From contig DATBLE010000008.1 of NCBI GenBank assembly GCA_036555585.1, positions 1 to 64,000 on the forward strand: 64,000 bases of DNA, read 5' to 3'. Source of the DNA: DATBLE01 sp036555585. GTDB lineage: Bacteria; Actinomycetota; Thermoleophilia; Gaiellales; Gaiellaceae. Under the pieces are notes generated by a model, which made no database searches, was not told where the DNA came from, and saw only the letters and a list, made by a program, of their open reading frames with translations. Positions 17,510 through 26,065 of the stretch are shown piece by piece (within the stretch, counting starts at the first letter, position 1; every line of letters starts with the position of its first letter). Both the position numbers and the translations under genes were made by a program.

Positions 17510-17959
17510 CTAGCGACCGGCGTCTGCGGCGTGCGTGACGAGCACCGGCATGCGGGACACGCTCAGCAATCCGCGAGAGACGCTGCCCAGGACAGCACCG
17601 GCGATCGTGCCGCGCCCGCGAGATCCGACCACCACAAGGCTCGCGCGTCTCGCCTCGGCGATGCCGGCAAGCGATGCGGCAATGTCGGTCGTACCGCGCT
17701 CGTCGACGATCTCGAGCTCGAACGCGATCGCTCTCTCCCTGGCCTTCTCGGCCGCCGCACGCAGCACGACGTCCGCTCTCTCTATCGCGTCCGGAGACGG
17801 GCCGCTGTCCGGTGCCCCCTCGAGTAGCTTCGCAGCGATCGGCGAATAGTGGACGAATACGACTTTTGCACGCTGCGCGAACGCCAGATCGAGCGCGACA
17901 GCGACGGCTTGCTCAGCCGCAGGTGACCCATCGACCGCCACCACGATCGGCCTGTCCAC
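17510..17959 (-). CDS. universal stress protein (UspA family)
   Basis: A 149-residue single-domain UspA protein. The N-terminal strand is PIVVAVDGSPAAEQAV, and the C-terminal ATP-binding motif is VVVGSRGRG followed nine residues on by GSVSRGLL, so it is of the nucleotide-binding type. The GTG at 17959 is chosen because it puts the first beta strand at the N-terminus; the frame upstream is not family-like. It precedes the rhamnonate dehydratase on the same strand. About 160 bases upstream are gene-free before the ATPase operon's end. Confidence 0.88.
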   Translation of the reverse strand: MDRPIVVAVDGSPAAEQAVAVALDLAFAQRAKVVFVHYSPIAAKLLEGAPDSGPSPDAIERADVVLRAAAEKARERAIAFELEIVDERGTTDIAASLAGIAEARRASLVVVGSRGRGTIAGAVLGSVSRGLLSVSRMPVLVTHAADAGR

Positions 17960-18117
17960 GGACGCGAGGATAAACGCGCAAGACTGAGGTTGGGTACAGG
18001 CCTCAACGCCTCCGGGTGCCTCTCGTCGCGGAGTCGCCTCCTGATTCGGGTGACGGGCGAACGACGGTTCTTCCACTCGCGGGAGCTCCGAGCCGACAAC
18101 CTGTAGGTGCGTCACCT

Positions 18118-18759
18118 CTACCTCACCCTTGTCGGGTCCCCACCCGAAGGGCTCGACCCTCGGATTACCCAGCGCACGCGAACCGCCTCCTCACGGTCGT
18201 TCTCGTCGAGGGCGAGCTCGACCTGCCGGAGCGCCTCTTCGTGCTCGGGGATCCAGCGGCGCTCGATCGCCCGCTGGCGTTGCGTCGTCGCCTGCAGCTC
18301 GCCCGCGGTCCGCCGGTACGCGAGCTCGGTCGCACCGAGCTGCGCCGCGGCTTCGAGCGCGCCTCGATGCAGCTGTGCGGCGTAGACGAGCGCGGCGCTG
18401 CCGCCGGCGGGGAAGAGCTCGCCGACCGGCAGGGAGACCGTCGCCTCGAACGGATAGACGACGCCCAGCGCGTTGCGCCACACGAGCCTCACGTCGGCCC
18501 GGCCCCGGACGGACGAGCGCGCGAGGGCGAGCGGCCGCTCTCCGGCCAGGACGGCCGCGCGCTGCCACCAGAGCTCGGCCGCGTGCGCCCGCTCGTGCCA
18601 GTCGCGGCGGGTGGCGTCGAGCGAGCTTTCGAGCCGGTCGAGCTCCCTGCGCAGCGCATGCCGCTTCTGCTCGAGCACGTCGTGGCCGCGGCGGGCGACC
18701 GCGAGCCGGCGCAGCAGCCAGAGCCGGCCCGTCCTACCCGGCGGCCGTCGAATCCTCAC
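18118..18759 (-). CDS. V/A-type ATPase subunit D (central shaft)
   Basis: A 213-residue, mostly helical, Arg-rich protein. Its start RIRRPPGRTGRLWLLRRLAVARRGHDVLEQKRHALR (read as two segments around residue 20) matches the subunit D opening, and the C-terminal half AIERRWIPEHEEALRQVELALDENDREE is the closing helix of the long coiled coil. D is the rotating shaft that couples the A3B3 head to the membrane ring. The GTG at 18759 is preceded by GGAGGA and overlaps the B gene by 26 bases. It is the last gene of the ATPase operon. Confidence 0.85.
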   Translation of the reverse strand: MRIRRPPGRTGRLWLLRRLAVARRGHDVLEQKRHALRRELDRLESSLDATRRDWHERAHAAELWWQRAAVLAGERPLALARSSVRGRADVRLVWRNALGVVYPFEATVSLPVGELFPAGGSAALVYAAQLHRGALEAAAQLGATELAYRRTAGELQATTQRQRAIERRWIPEHEEALRQVELALDENDREEAVRVRWVIRGSSPSGGDPTRVR

Positions 18760-20140
18760 GCTCTTCCTCCACGTAGTGGGCATCGACCAGCGCCTCGCCG
18801 ACCATCGACAGCTCCCGCTTCGGCAGCACGGACGCGACGCGCCAGGCCCGGTCGAGCGTCTCCTCGAGCGTCCGCGTCTCGCCGGGCTCCTGGGCCAGGA
18901 AGTCGGAGAGGAAGACGTCGGCGAAGGCGAGGTAGCGGCGATCCCGTCCTGTCAGCCCCGCTTCGCCGACGACGTCGGCCAGATCCGCGATCTGCCCGGC
19001 CTGCGCGACGAACGCGTAGAGCTGGGCGGCGATCTCCAGGTGGTCGTCGCGCGTCCTGCCCGCGCCGGCGCCGAGGCGCATGAGCCGGGACAGCGATCCG
19101 AGCGCGTCGAAGGGCGGATAGACGCCGCGCACGTGCAGCTCCTGGGAGAGGACGAGCTGGCCCTCGGTGATGTACCCGGTCAGGTCGGGAACGGGGTGCG
19201 TGATGTCGCCGGCGGGCATGGTCAGCACGGGCACCTGCGTCAGGGAGCCGGGCCGGCCGCGGAGACGGCCGGTGCGCTCGTAGAGCGAAGCAAGGTCGCT
19301 ATAGAGGTAGCCGGGATAGCCGCGGCGGCTCGGCACCTCGCCGCGGGCGGCGGCGACCTCGCGCACCGCCTCCGCGTAGCTCGTGACGTCGGCGATCACG
19401 ACGAGCACGTGGCGGCCGAGGTCGAAGGCGAGGTGCTCGGCGACCGTGAGCGCGATCCGCGGGGTCACGATCCGCTCCACCAGCGGGTCGTCGGCGGTGT
19501 TGAGGAACAGCGTCAGGTCTCCCGCCGCGGCGCGCTCCTCCAGGGCCTCGCGGACGGCCATCCCGTCGGCCTGGGTGATGCCGATCGCGGCGAAGATGAC
19601 CGCGAACGGCTCGCCGCCGGCGCGCGCCTGTGACGCGACCTGGGTCGCGAGCTCGAGATGGGGGAGGCCGCCGATCGAGAAGATCGGGAGCTTCTGGCCG
19701 CGGACGAGCGTCGCGAGCCCGTCGATCGCGGACACGCCGGTGATGATCGGCTCGCTCGGAGTGTTCCGCGCCGCGGGGTTGATCGGGCTGCCGGCGACGG
19801 CCCGGTGCGTGTTCGCGACGACGGGCGGCCCGCCGTCGAGCGGCTCGCCGCGGCCGTTGCAGACCCGGCCGAGCCAGGCTTCCCCCACCGGAATTCGCAT
19901 CGGGCTGCCGGCGAACGCGATCCGTAGACGTCCGAGCCGGAGCTCGGCGGTGCCCTCGAGCACCTCGACCACGGCGAGGTCGCGGTCGACGTCGAGCACG
20001 ACGCCGTGGCGCACGTCACCGTCGGCGAGCCGGACCTCGGCGACCTCGTCCCAGCCGACGCCTTCCACGCCCTCGACGACGAGCAGCGGTCCGCGGATCG
20101 TCGCGACGGAGCTGTACTCGACCGGCGCGCGCAGGGTCAT
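18734..20140 (-). CDS. V/A-type ATPase subunit B (non-catalytic)
   Basis: A 468-residue regulatory head subunit. Landmarks are GRVCNGRGEPLDGGP, the P-loop-equivalent FSIGGLPHLELATQVASQA (no GKT, as expected for B), GITQADGMAVREALEE, VLTMPAGDITHPVPDLTGYITEGQL and GVYPPFDALGSLSRLM. It alternates with A in the head. The ATG overlaps the A gene's stop by four bases and its own 3' end contains the D start. Confidence 0.93.
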   Translation of the reverse strand: MTLRAPVEYSSVATIRGPLLVVEGVEGVGWDEVAEVRLADGDVRHGVVLDVDRDLAVVEVLEGTAELRLGRLRIAFAGSPMRIPVGEAWLGRVCNGRGEPLDGGPPVVANTHRAVAGSPINPAARNTPSEPIITGVSAIDGLATLVRGQKLPIFSIGGLPHLELATQVASQARAGGEPFAVIFAAIGITQADGMAVREALEERAAAGDLTLFLNTADDPLVERIVTPRIALTVAEHLAFDLGRHVLVVIADVTSYAEAVREVAAARGEVPSRRGYPGYLYSDLASLYERTGRLRGRPGSLTQVPVLTMPAGDITHPVPDLTGYITEGQLVLSQELHVRGVYPPFDALGSLSRLMRLGAGAGRTRDDHLEIAAQLYAFVAQAGQIADLADVVGEAGLTGRDRRYLAFADVFLSDFLAQEPGETRTLEETLDRAWRVASVLPKRELSMVGEALVDAHYVEEEREDSTAAG

Positions 20141-21855
20141 TCGAGCGCTCCCAGTCGCGGCGCGATCAGGTCGAATACCGACTCGACGTCGGCGACCGCG
20201 CCGGGCGGCGTGGCGTCCCGGGCGCGTGTGACCGGGGTGAAGTCGACCTCCTCGATCGCCGAGGCCCGCACGCCGTGCGCGACGAGCTCACGGCAGCGGT
20301 CGATCACCCGCAGCACGAGGGCGAGGAGCGCTGCCTGCTTCGCGGGCTCGCAGTGGGCGTCGTTCTCGCTCGACGAGCTCTGCTGGAGCACCGCCTCGCG
20401 CAGGAGGCGGCCGCCGAGCAGGACGATCCGCTCTGCATCCGGCAGCGAAGCGGTGCCGACCAGTTGCGCGACCGACTCCAGCCGGTCGGCCTCGGCGAGG
20501 AGGCTCAGCGCACGCTCGCGCCGCTCCCCCCATTCCCGCTCCTCGCGCAGGAAGTGCCAGCGCGCCACCGCCTCCGCGTCGCGCGAGAAGGACTCACGCC
20601 AGCTCACCGCCGGGTAGTGGCGCGCGTACGCGAGGTCGCGGTCGAGCGACCAGGTGCAGCGCGTGAAACGGCGGGTGTGCGCGCTCACCGGCTCTGACAG
20701 GTCGCCCCCCGGCGGCGAGACGGCGCCGATGATGGTGACCGTTGCGGTCGCTCCTCCGAGCGTGCGGACGGCGCCTCCCCGCTCGTAGAAGGAGGCCAGC
20801 TCCGAGGCCAGCCCGGCCGGGTAGCCCTCCTCTGCCGGGAGCTGTCCCGTGCGGGAGGCCACCTCCCGCAACGCCTCCGCCCACCGGGAGGTGGAGTCGG
20901 CGATGAGAACGACGTCGTAGCCCATGTCGCGGAAGAACTCGCCGACGGTGACGCCGGTGTGGATGCTGGCCTCGCGGGCCAGCACCGGCATGTTCGACGT
21001 GTTCGCGATCAGGACGGTTCGTTCCATCAGCGGGCGGCCGGTTCGCGGGTCCTCGAGCCTGGGCAGCTCGTGGAGCACGTCCGCCATCTCGTTGCCGCGC
21101 TCCCCGCAGCCGACGTAGACGATCACGTCGGCGTCGCACCACTTGGCGATCTGCTGCAGGAGCACGGTCTTCCCGGTTCCGAACCCGCCCGGCACCCCCG
21201 TCGTGCTCCCTCGCGCGACCGGGAAGAAGAGATCGAGCGCCCGCTGACCCGTCGTCAGCGGCGCCGAGCCGGGCAGGCGCTCGCTCACCGGCCGCGCACG
21301 GCGAACCGGCCAGCGGTGCGAGAGCCGGATCTCGGTGCCGCCGACCCGCGCGACCGGCTCCTCGACGGTGTATTCCCCGGCCGGCGCGAGCCACTCGAGC
21401 GTGCCGGCCACGCCCGGCGGGACGAGCACGCGGTGCTCCACCGCGATCGCCTCGTCGACCGAGCCGAGCCGGAGCCCCGGACGGGCCTCCTCGAGGTCGG
21501 TCGCGGGCTCGAACGGCCAGCGCCGGTCGGCCGAGAGCGTCTCGAGCCGGGCGCCTGCCGAGATCCAGTCGCTCGCCCCGTCCAGCCGCCTCAGCATGCC
21601 GTCGAAGATGCCGCCGAGCAACCCGGGCCCGAGGTCGGCGCTCAGCGGTGCTCCGCTTGCGGCCGCGGGCTGGCCGGGCGCGAGGCCGCCGGTGTACTCG
21701 TAGACCTGGACGGTCGCCCTGGAGCCGTCGACGGCGATCACCTCGCCCGGGAGGCGCGCATCCCCGACCTCGACGAGCTCGAGCATGCCCACGTCGTCGA
21801 AGCCCTCGACGTCGACGACCGGGCCGTTGACGCGGACGATCCGGGCTTCCGTCAC
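20137..21855 (-). CDS. V/A-type ATPase subunit A (catalytic)
   Basis: A 572-residue catalytic subunit. The Walker A loop is GGFGTGKT, with catalytic-region YVGCGERGNEMADVL, the arginine-bearing ADSTSRWAEALRE, and IIGAVSPPGGDLSEPVS. The non-homologous insert typical of A subunits is present between the barrel and the P-loop. The GTG at 21855 is preferred because it overlaps the E stop by four bases, the pattern seen throughout this operon. Whether the complex makes ATP or pumps ions cannot be told from the sequence. Confidence 0.93.
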   Translation of the reverse strand: MTEARIVRVNGPVVDVEGFDDVGMLELVEVGDARLPGEVIAVDGSRATVQVYEYTGGLAPGQPAAASGAPLSADLGPGLLGGIFDGMLRRLDGASDWISAGARLETLSADRRWPFEPATDLEEARPGLRLGSVDEAIAVEHRVLVPPGVAGTLEWLAPAGEYTVEEPVARVGGTEIRLSHRWPVRRARPVSERLPGSAPLTTGQRALDLFFPVARGSTTGVPGGFGTGKTVLLQQIAKWCDADVIVYVGCGERGNEMADVLHELPRLEDPRTGRPLMERTVLIANTSNMPVLAREASIHTGVTVGEFFRDMGYDVVLIADSTSRWAEALREVASRTGQLPAEEGYPAGLASELASFYERGGAVRTLGGATATVTIIGAVSPPGGDLSEPVSAHTRRFTRCTWSLDRDLAYARHYPAVSWRESFSRDAEAVARWHFLREEREWGERRERALSLLAEADRLESVAQLVGTASLPDAERIVLLGGRLLREAVLQQSSSSENDAHCEPAKQAALLALVLRVIDRCRELVAHGVRASAIEEVDFTPVTRARDATPPGAVADVESVFDLIAPRLGALE

Positions 21856-22358
21856 GACCACAGCCGCTCCAGTCCGCCCCCGAGCCGTTCGAGGCAGCGC
21901 TCGGCGAGCGCGTCGAGCGTGTAGTCGACGTGCCTCGTGCCCGAGGAGCCGCGCACGCCGCCCTGCCCGGGCGGGTCGATCTCGAGCATCGCGTCTTCGC
22001 CGAGCTGGGCGCGAGCCGTGGCGACCAGCTGCTCGAGCAGCGCCGGATAGCCCGGATCGTCCCGGAGCGAGCGCGCGGCCGCCTTCGCCCGGCGGCAGAG
22101 CTCCTCGTAGAGCTCCCGCTTCGCGGCCAGGACGGTCGTTCGCGCCCGGCGACGGGCGGCGGCCCGATCCTGCCTGTCGACCAGCGCAGCCGCTGCTGCA
22201 CCTTCCGCACGCGCCTCCTCGACGAGCGCCAGGCCTCGCCGCTCCGCCTCGGCGCGCATCGCCGCGATCCGCAGGTCGCTCTCCTCCCGGCCCCGGACGG
22301 CGTCCGCACGCACCTCGTCGAGGAAGCTCGTGCGCAGGGAGTCGGCGGCGGCGGTCAC
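21852..22358 (-). CDS. V/A-type ATPase subunit E (peripheral stalk)
   Basis: A 168-residue stator protein. The first 90 residues form a charged, Ala/Arg/Glu-rich helix (AAMRAEAERRGLALVEEARAEG region) and the C-terminal part carries the small globular E domain, ending LGGGLERLWS. It pairs with the G/H-type coiled-coil protein encoded at 25302-25721. The GTG at 22358 overlaps the F stop by four bases; a GTG at 22376 is a longer alternative. Confidence 0.75.
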   Translation of the reverse strand: MTAAADSLRTSFLDEVRADAVRGREESDLRIAAMRAEAERRGLALVEEARAEGAAAAALVDRQDRAAARRRARTTVLAAKRELYEELCRRAKAAARSLRDDPGYPALLEQLVATARAQLGEDAMLEIDPPGQGGVRGSSGTRHVDYTLDALAERCLERLGGGLERLWS

Positions 22359-22576
22359 GACGGGACCACCGCCCACACGAGCCGGCTCCGCTCGGAGAGA
22401 CGCGACTCGAGGACGGCGTACGAGTCGGGCGTCAGCACGACCAGCCCGACGCCGTCGTCCAGGCGCTCCCAGGCGGCCTCGACGTCGGCCGGGTCGACGG
22501 CATGGTGCACCTCCGCTCCCGCCAGGGCGTACCCGCCGAGCCTCAGCTCGTCGCCGATCGCGACCGCCAGGCTCAT
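22355..22576 (-). CDS. V/A-type ATPase subunit F (short form)
   Basis: A 73-residue protein with the F-subunit Rossmann-like pattern: LAVAIGDELRLGGYALAGAE at the start and DDGVGLVVLTPDSY in the middle. Most F subunits are near 100 residues; the missing part is the C-terminal helix that acts as a brake in some ATPases. It sits between K and E with four-base overlaps on both sides, so the position in the operon supports the call. Confidence 0.75.
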   Translation of the reverse strand: MSLAVAIGDELRLGGYALAGAEVHHAVDPADVEAAWERLDDGVGLVVLTPDSYAVLESRLSERSRLVWAVVPS

Positions 22577-22986
22577 GCCCTGCCGATCAGCAGGATCGCG
22601 ACGACGAGGCCGTAGACGGCGATGCCCTCGGCGAGGCCGACGAAGACCATCGCGCGGCCGAAGAGCTCGGGCTTCTCGCTGACCGCCGCCATGGCGGCCG
22701 CCCCGGTGTAGGAGACGGCGATCCCGGCGCCGATGCACGAGCCGGCGACCGCGATTCCCGCTCCGAACAGCGCGGCCTGTGGGTCGTGGCCCGCCTGCGT
22801 AGCCGCCAGCGCGCTCCCCGGCCCGATCAGCGCTGCGGCGAATAGCCCCAGCGCGCCCAGCAGGATCAGGCCGTTGAGGACGAGCAGCCGCGGGAGCAGC
22901 TTCTCGGGCGTGCGGCCCAGGATCCACGCGGTCGCGGCCGCGACAGCCGCGATCACCGGCAGACCCCAGATCAGCGATTCGATCAT
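22573..22986 (-). CDS. V/A-type ATPase proteolipid subunit K (rotor ring)
   Basis: A 137-residue hydrophobic protein. Two hydrophobic segments near 5-22 and 37-60 precede one classic proteolipid hairpin (about 73-100 and 112-136). The ion-binding Glu is E120 in GLAEGIAVYG, and the Gly-rich helix is AGSCIGAGIAVSYTGAA. Only one carboxylate is present per polypeptide. No Na+-site signature (Gln/Ser set) was clear by eye, so proton use is the default inference. Four-base overlaps with I and F. Confidence 0.88.
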   Translation of the reverse strand: MIESLIWGLPVIAAVAAATAWILGRTPEKLLPRLLVLNGLILLGALGLFAAALIGPGSALAATQAGHDPQAALFGAGIAVAGSCIGAGIAVSYTGAAAMAAVSEKPELFGRAMVFVGLAEGIAVYGLVVAILLIGRA

Positions 22987-24389
22987 GACTCCTCCTTCCC
23001 GGCGAGTGGGATGTGCCAGGGAGCGAACGCGCGGCCCTGCCTGGCGAAGATGCGAGAGAAGAGCTCGTAGTACTCCAGCCGCAGCGACTGGATCCCCGCG
23101 ACGAGCAGCTCGAGCGAGAACGCCAGCACGTTGCCGGCCAGGAAGACGAGCACGGCGAGGATGGCGCCGGCCGCGGTCCCCCACAGGGCGCCGGCGGCCT
23201 GCCACACCATCGCGCCGAGCGCGGCATGCGCGAGGCCGAAGGCGCCGAGGCGCGTGAACGAGATCGTGCTGGTCGCGATGCGGATGATCGCGTCCCCGGC
23301 CTCGACCGCTACCTGGAGCACCGCGACGGCGCCCCGGCCGGCCTCGAGCGCGAACCCGGCGACGAGCAGCAACAGTCCCACGCCGGCCGCCACCGCGCCC
23401 GCGAGCGCGAGAGGGCGAGCGTCCAGATACCAGCCGGCGGCGAAGATTCCGGCACCGAGGAACACGCAGGCGCCGGCAATCGCGGTCGGCGAGACGATCG
23501 CCGCCGCGGCACCCTGCTCGCGCCAGCGGTTGACCGTGCCGAAGGCGTAGCTGAGCGTGAGCAGCGCTGCGCCCACGGCGAGCGCGACGGCGAGGAGCCG
23601 CCCGGGGTCGTCGACCGGATCGAGCCAGAGGCGCGGGACGAGCCCCGTGGGGCCGAAGCATTCCCCGTAGGCGAGGCCGAACAGCGCGGCCGACAGCCCC
23701 GCGGCGAACGGCAGCGGCCAGATGCTCCGCAGCGCGACCAGGCGCCCGTGTCGCACGAAGCGCAGCGCGAGGCCGAAGCCGGCGAGCAGCAGGCCGTGCC
23801 CGACGTCGCCGAACATCATCCCGAACATGAGCACGAACGAGAACGCGGCGAAGAGCGTCGGATCCAGGTCGGCGTACGGCGCCGGGCCGAAGGTCTCGAC
23901 CAGCGGCCTGAACGGCTTGACGGCCGGCCGGCGGGCGATCAGCGTCGGCGGCTCGGGCCACGCCGGCCGCGGCAGCTCGACGGCCGCGGCACCGAGAGGA
24001 ACGAGCCGCTCGGACAGGCGGGGGAGCTCGTCCTCGGGCGTCCAGCCGACGAAGGCGGCGAAGCTTCCGTGCCCGACCGCCGTCGCCGAGCGGCGCGCCA
24101 GCTCGACCTCGCCCGCGAGCAGGCCGGCGGCGCCGAGCCGCTCGAGCTCCGCGATGTCGGGCCGGTCCCGGGTGACGAGCGCGGGTGGCGTCCCGTTGCC
24201 GCCCGACCGCTCGAGGCGGCGAAGCGCCTCGAGCGCCTCGCCGCTCGGGGAGGGCAGCGTGCCGGCGAGATCCACCGTCCCCGAGTCGGCGACCGCGACC
24301 AGCACGTCACGAAGCCTCTCGGCCGGCGCCACGACCGCCACGCGCACCATGCGCGCGGGCAGCGTGAGAGCGTGCTCACGCGGTTGCAT
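22983..24389 (-). CDS. V/A-type ATPase subunit I (a-type stator/channel)
   Basis: A 468-residue subunit, shorter than the usual 600 or so. The N-terminal cytoplasmic part (about 1-185) is reduced. The membrane part carries the family marks FSFVLMFGMMFGDVGHGLLL, YGECFGPTG and the C-terminal STISFTRLGAFGLAHAALG, which includes the conserved Arg facing the rotor. GGAGG seven bases before the ATG supports the start at 24389, which overlaps the C gene by 14 bases. Confidence 0.88.
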   Translation of the reverse strand: MQPREHALTLPARMVRVAVVAPAERLRDVLVAVADSGTVDLAGTLPSPSGEALEALRRLERSGGNGTPPALVTRDRPDIAELERLGAAGLLAGEVELARRSATAVGHGSFAAFVGWTPEDELPRLSERLVPLGAAAVELPRPAWPEPPTLIARRPAVKPFRPLVETFGPAPYADLDPTLFAAFSFVLMFGMMFGDVGHGLLLAGFGLALRFVRHGRLVALRSIWPLPFAAGLSAALFGLAYGECFGPTGLVPRLWLDPVDDPGRLLAVALAVGAALLTLSYAFGTVNRWREQGAAAAIVSPTAIAGACVFLGAGIFAAGWYLDARPLALAGAVAAGVGLLLLVAGFALEAGRGAVAVLQVAVEAGDAIIRIATSTISFTRLGAFGLAHAALGAMVWQAAGALWGTAAGAILAVLVFLAGNVLAFSLELLVAGIQSLRLEYYELFSRIFARQGRAFAPWHIPLAGKEES

Positions 24390-25305
24390 CGAAGGCCTCC
24401 GAGACCCCGGGCAGCCCCCGCCGGGCGACCCCGGCGAGAGTGACGGCCACACGTCGTGCGTCGGCCGCCAGCAGAGCGGCCGCCGCGACGACGACGTTCC
24501 GGCCGGCGACCGCGCGGCCGAGCAGCGAAGCCGCCTGCTGCTCGACCCGGGCCCACCAGCCGGCCTCCGCGCGCCACAGGAGGTCGGGCTCGGGTGCGGG
24601 CTCGAGCGCCCACCCGGCCTGGGCCGGCAAGGCGGCGGCGAACCGCTCGTACGTGTGCGCGGCCGGCCAGGCCGTCCCCAGGAGCCGGACGCTAGGCAGC
24701 GGCAGGGCGTCGACCGGCAACCCGGCGACGAACAGCTCGCGCGCGACCAGCAGAGCGGTCGCGCCGGCGGCCCAGCTCAGCGCCTCCGGGACGTCGGCGG
24801 CAACGCGGCGCGCCCAGGCCAGCCTCAGCCCGAGGCCCAGCTCGGCAGGCGTCTCGCCTCCCGGATCGCCCCACCGCGTGGGGGCGAGCGCGGAGCGGAT
24901 CTCGGCCAGGCTCTGCGCGCCGGACGCGGCCGACCAGCCGGCGTCGAGGCTTCCGAGCTCGAACGGCGGCCGCGGCGGGGCGCCGTCCAGGTAGGCGATC
25001 CGGTCCTCGAGATTGGCGAGCTCGTACCACCCGGCGAGCGTGCGGACGAGCTCGAGCGCGTCGCTCGGGAGCCAGCCTGCGATCAGGCGCAGCTCGAGCA
25101 GCACGGTCGAGAGCAGGGCTCGCTGCGCGTCGGCGAGGGCATGCGCCTGGCCGAGCTCGCGACGGTACGGCGAGCGCTCGAGCTCGGACAGAGCGTCCTG
25201 GAGCGTGGGCAGGCTCTCGAGCCGGCGGGCACCCGCCGGGCCGAGCCGCCGTTCGGCGACGAGCAGGCGCGCCTTGACGCTGCCGGCGATCCAGGCCCCC
25301 CTCAC
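24376..25305 (-). CDS. V/A-type ATPase subunit C (AC39/d-type)
   Basis: A 309-residue, mostly helical protein with the V-ATPase C/AC39 look: SVKARLLVAERRLGPAGARRLE at the N-terminus, SPYRRELG, a middle AGWYELANLEDRI, and a C-terminal AEAGWWARVEQQA. C is the socket linking the D-F shaft to the K ring. The GTG at 25305 overlaps the previous stop by four bases. Sequence similarity is weak, so operon position carries much of the call. Confidence 0.75.
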   Translation of the reverse strand: MRGAWIAGSVKARLLVAERRLGPAGARRLESLPTLQDALSELERSPYRRELGQAHALADAQRALLSTVLLELRLIAGWLPSDALELVRTLAGWYELANLEDRIAYLDGAPPRPPFELGSLDAGWSAASGAQSLAEIRSALAPTRWGDPGGETPAELGLGLRLAWARRVAADVPEALSWAAGATALLVARELFVAGLPVDALPLPSVRLLGTAWPAAHTYERFAAALPAQAGWALEPAPEPDLLWRAEAGWWARVEQQAASLLGRAVAGRNVVVAAAALLAADARRVAVTLAGVARRGLPGVSEAFDATA

Positions 25306-25721
25306 CCCAGCCCTTCCTCGACGCACGCGACGATCTCCTCGACGAGCACGGGGATCCGCTCGAGCCCCTGGGCGCGCAGCCGGTCCGCCTCAGCGGCCGC
25401 GTCCTGCTCGATCGCCCGCAGCTCGCGAGCCGCCGCCTCGCGCTGCTCGGCCTCGGCACGGGCCCGCTCGGCCTCCGCCCGGGCCTGCCAGCGGGCCAGC
25501 ACGGCCTCGATCTCGACGGAAGCCGCCTGCAGGCGGCGTGCCGCCTCGCGCTCCGCCTCCTCGCGGAGCGCGCGCGCCTCCTGGTCGATCTCGTCGAGGA
25601 CCGCGAACACCGGCGCGAGCTCGGGGGCCGGCTCCTCGGTCGGGACGGCCGGCACGGCCGGCACGGCAGGGGCGGCGGCCGGCCGGCGGAAGCGGTCGAG
25701 CCATTCCCTCGCGGACGTCAT
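25302..25721 (-). CDS. V/A-type ATPase peripheral-stalk coiled-coil subunit (G/H-like)
   Basis: A 139-residue protein: a short N-terminal segment, a Pro/Ala-rich linker with repeated AVP triplets (about residues 14-33), then an unbroken charged coiled coil from about 38 to 125. This is the architecture of the G/H stator partner of subunit E. It is the first clearly ATPase-related gene of the operon. Confidence 0.7.
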   Translation of the reverse strand: MTSAREWLDRFRRPAAAPAVPAVPAVPTEEPAPELAPVFAVLDEIDQEARALREEAEREAARRLQAASVEIEAVLARWQARAEAERARAEAEQREAAARELRAIEQDAAAEADRLRAQGLERIPVLVEEIVACVEEGLG

Positions 25722-25795
25722 CTCGGCTCCGATCCCCTCAAAGCTCTCTCGCCGGGACTAATACCCGACCCGACGTTCGAGGCCGGGCCGAAATG

Positions 25796-26062
25796 TCAGT
25801 CTCCCGGCGGCCGGAGCACGTATTCCCGCTCCCGGCTCGACGCCGGAACGAGCGGCGACCCGTGCTGGGCCAACCAGCTGCCGAGCGCGGCTTCGAACTC
25901 GCGGCGCAGACGCTCGTCCGAGTCGAGCGCATCGTGAACCTCGAGCTCGCAGTGCTCGTTCACGCTCACGACCGAGCCGGCCAGGCCGTGGGCGGCGAGG
26001 AACTCCACCAGCGCCTGACCATCGCAGAGACGCGGGAGCTCGACGTGGATCGGCCTGGTCAT
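25796..26062 (-). CDS. hypothetical 88-residue protein, head of ATPase operon
   Basis: I do not recognise this protein. It has an alternating strand/helix pattern (HVELPRL, ALVEFLAAHGLAGSVVSV, CELEVHD, RLRREFEAALGSWLAQHG) that would suit a small alpha/beta fold, and no signal or membrane segment. It starts three bases after the stop of the 251-residue gene and ends 74 bases before the ATPase G/H-like gene on the same strand, so it is probably co-transcribed with both. Confidence 0.6.
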   Translation of the reverse strand: MTRPIHVELPRLCDGQALVEFLAAHGLAGSVVSVNEHCELEVHDALDSDERLRREFEAALGSWLAQHGSPLVPASSREREYVLRPPGD

Positions 26063-26065
26063 GGC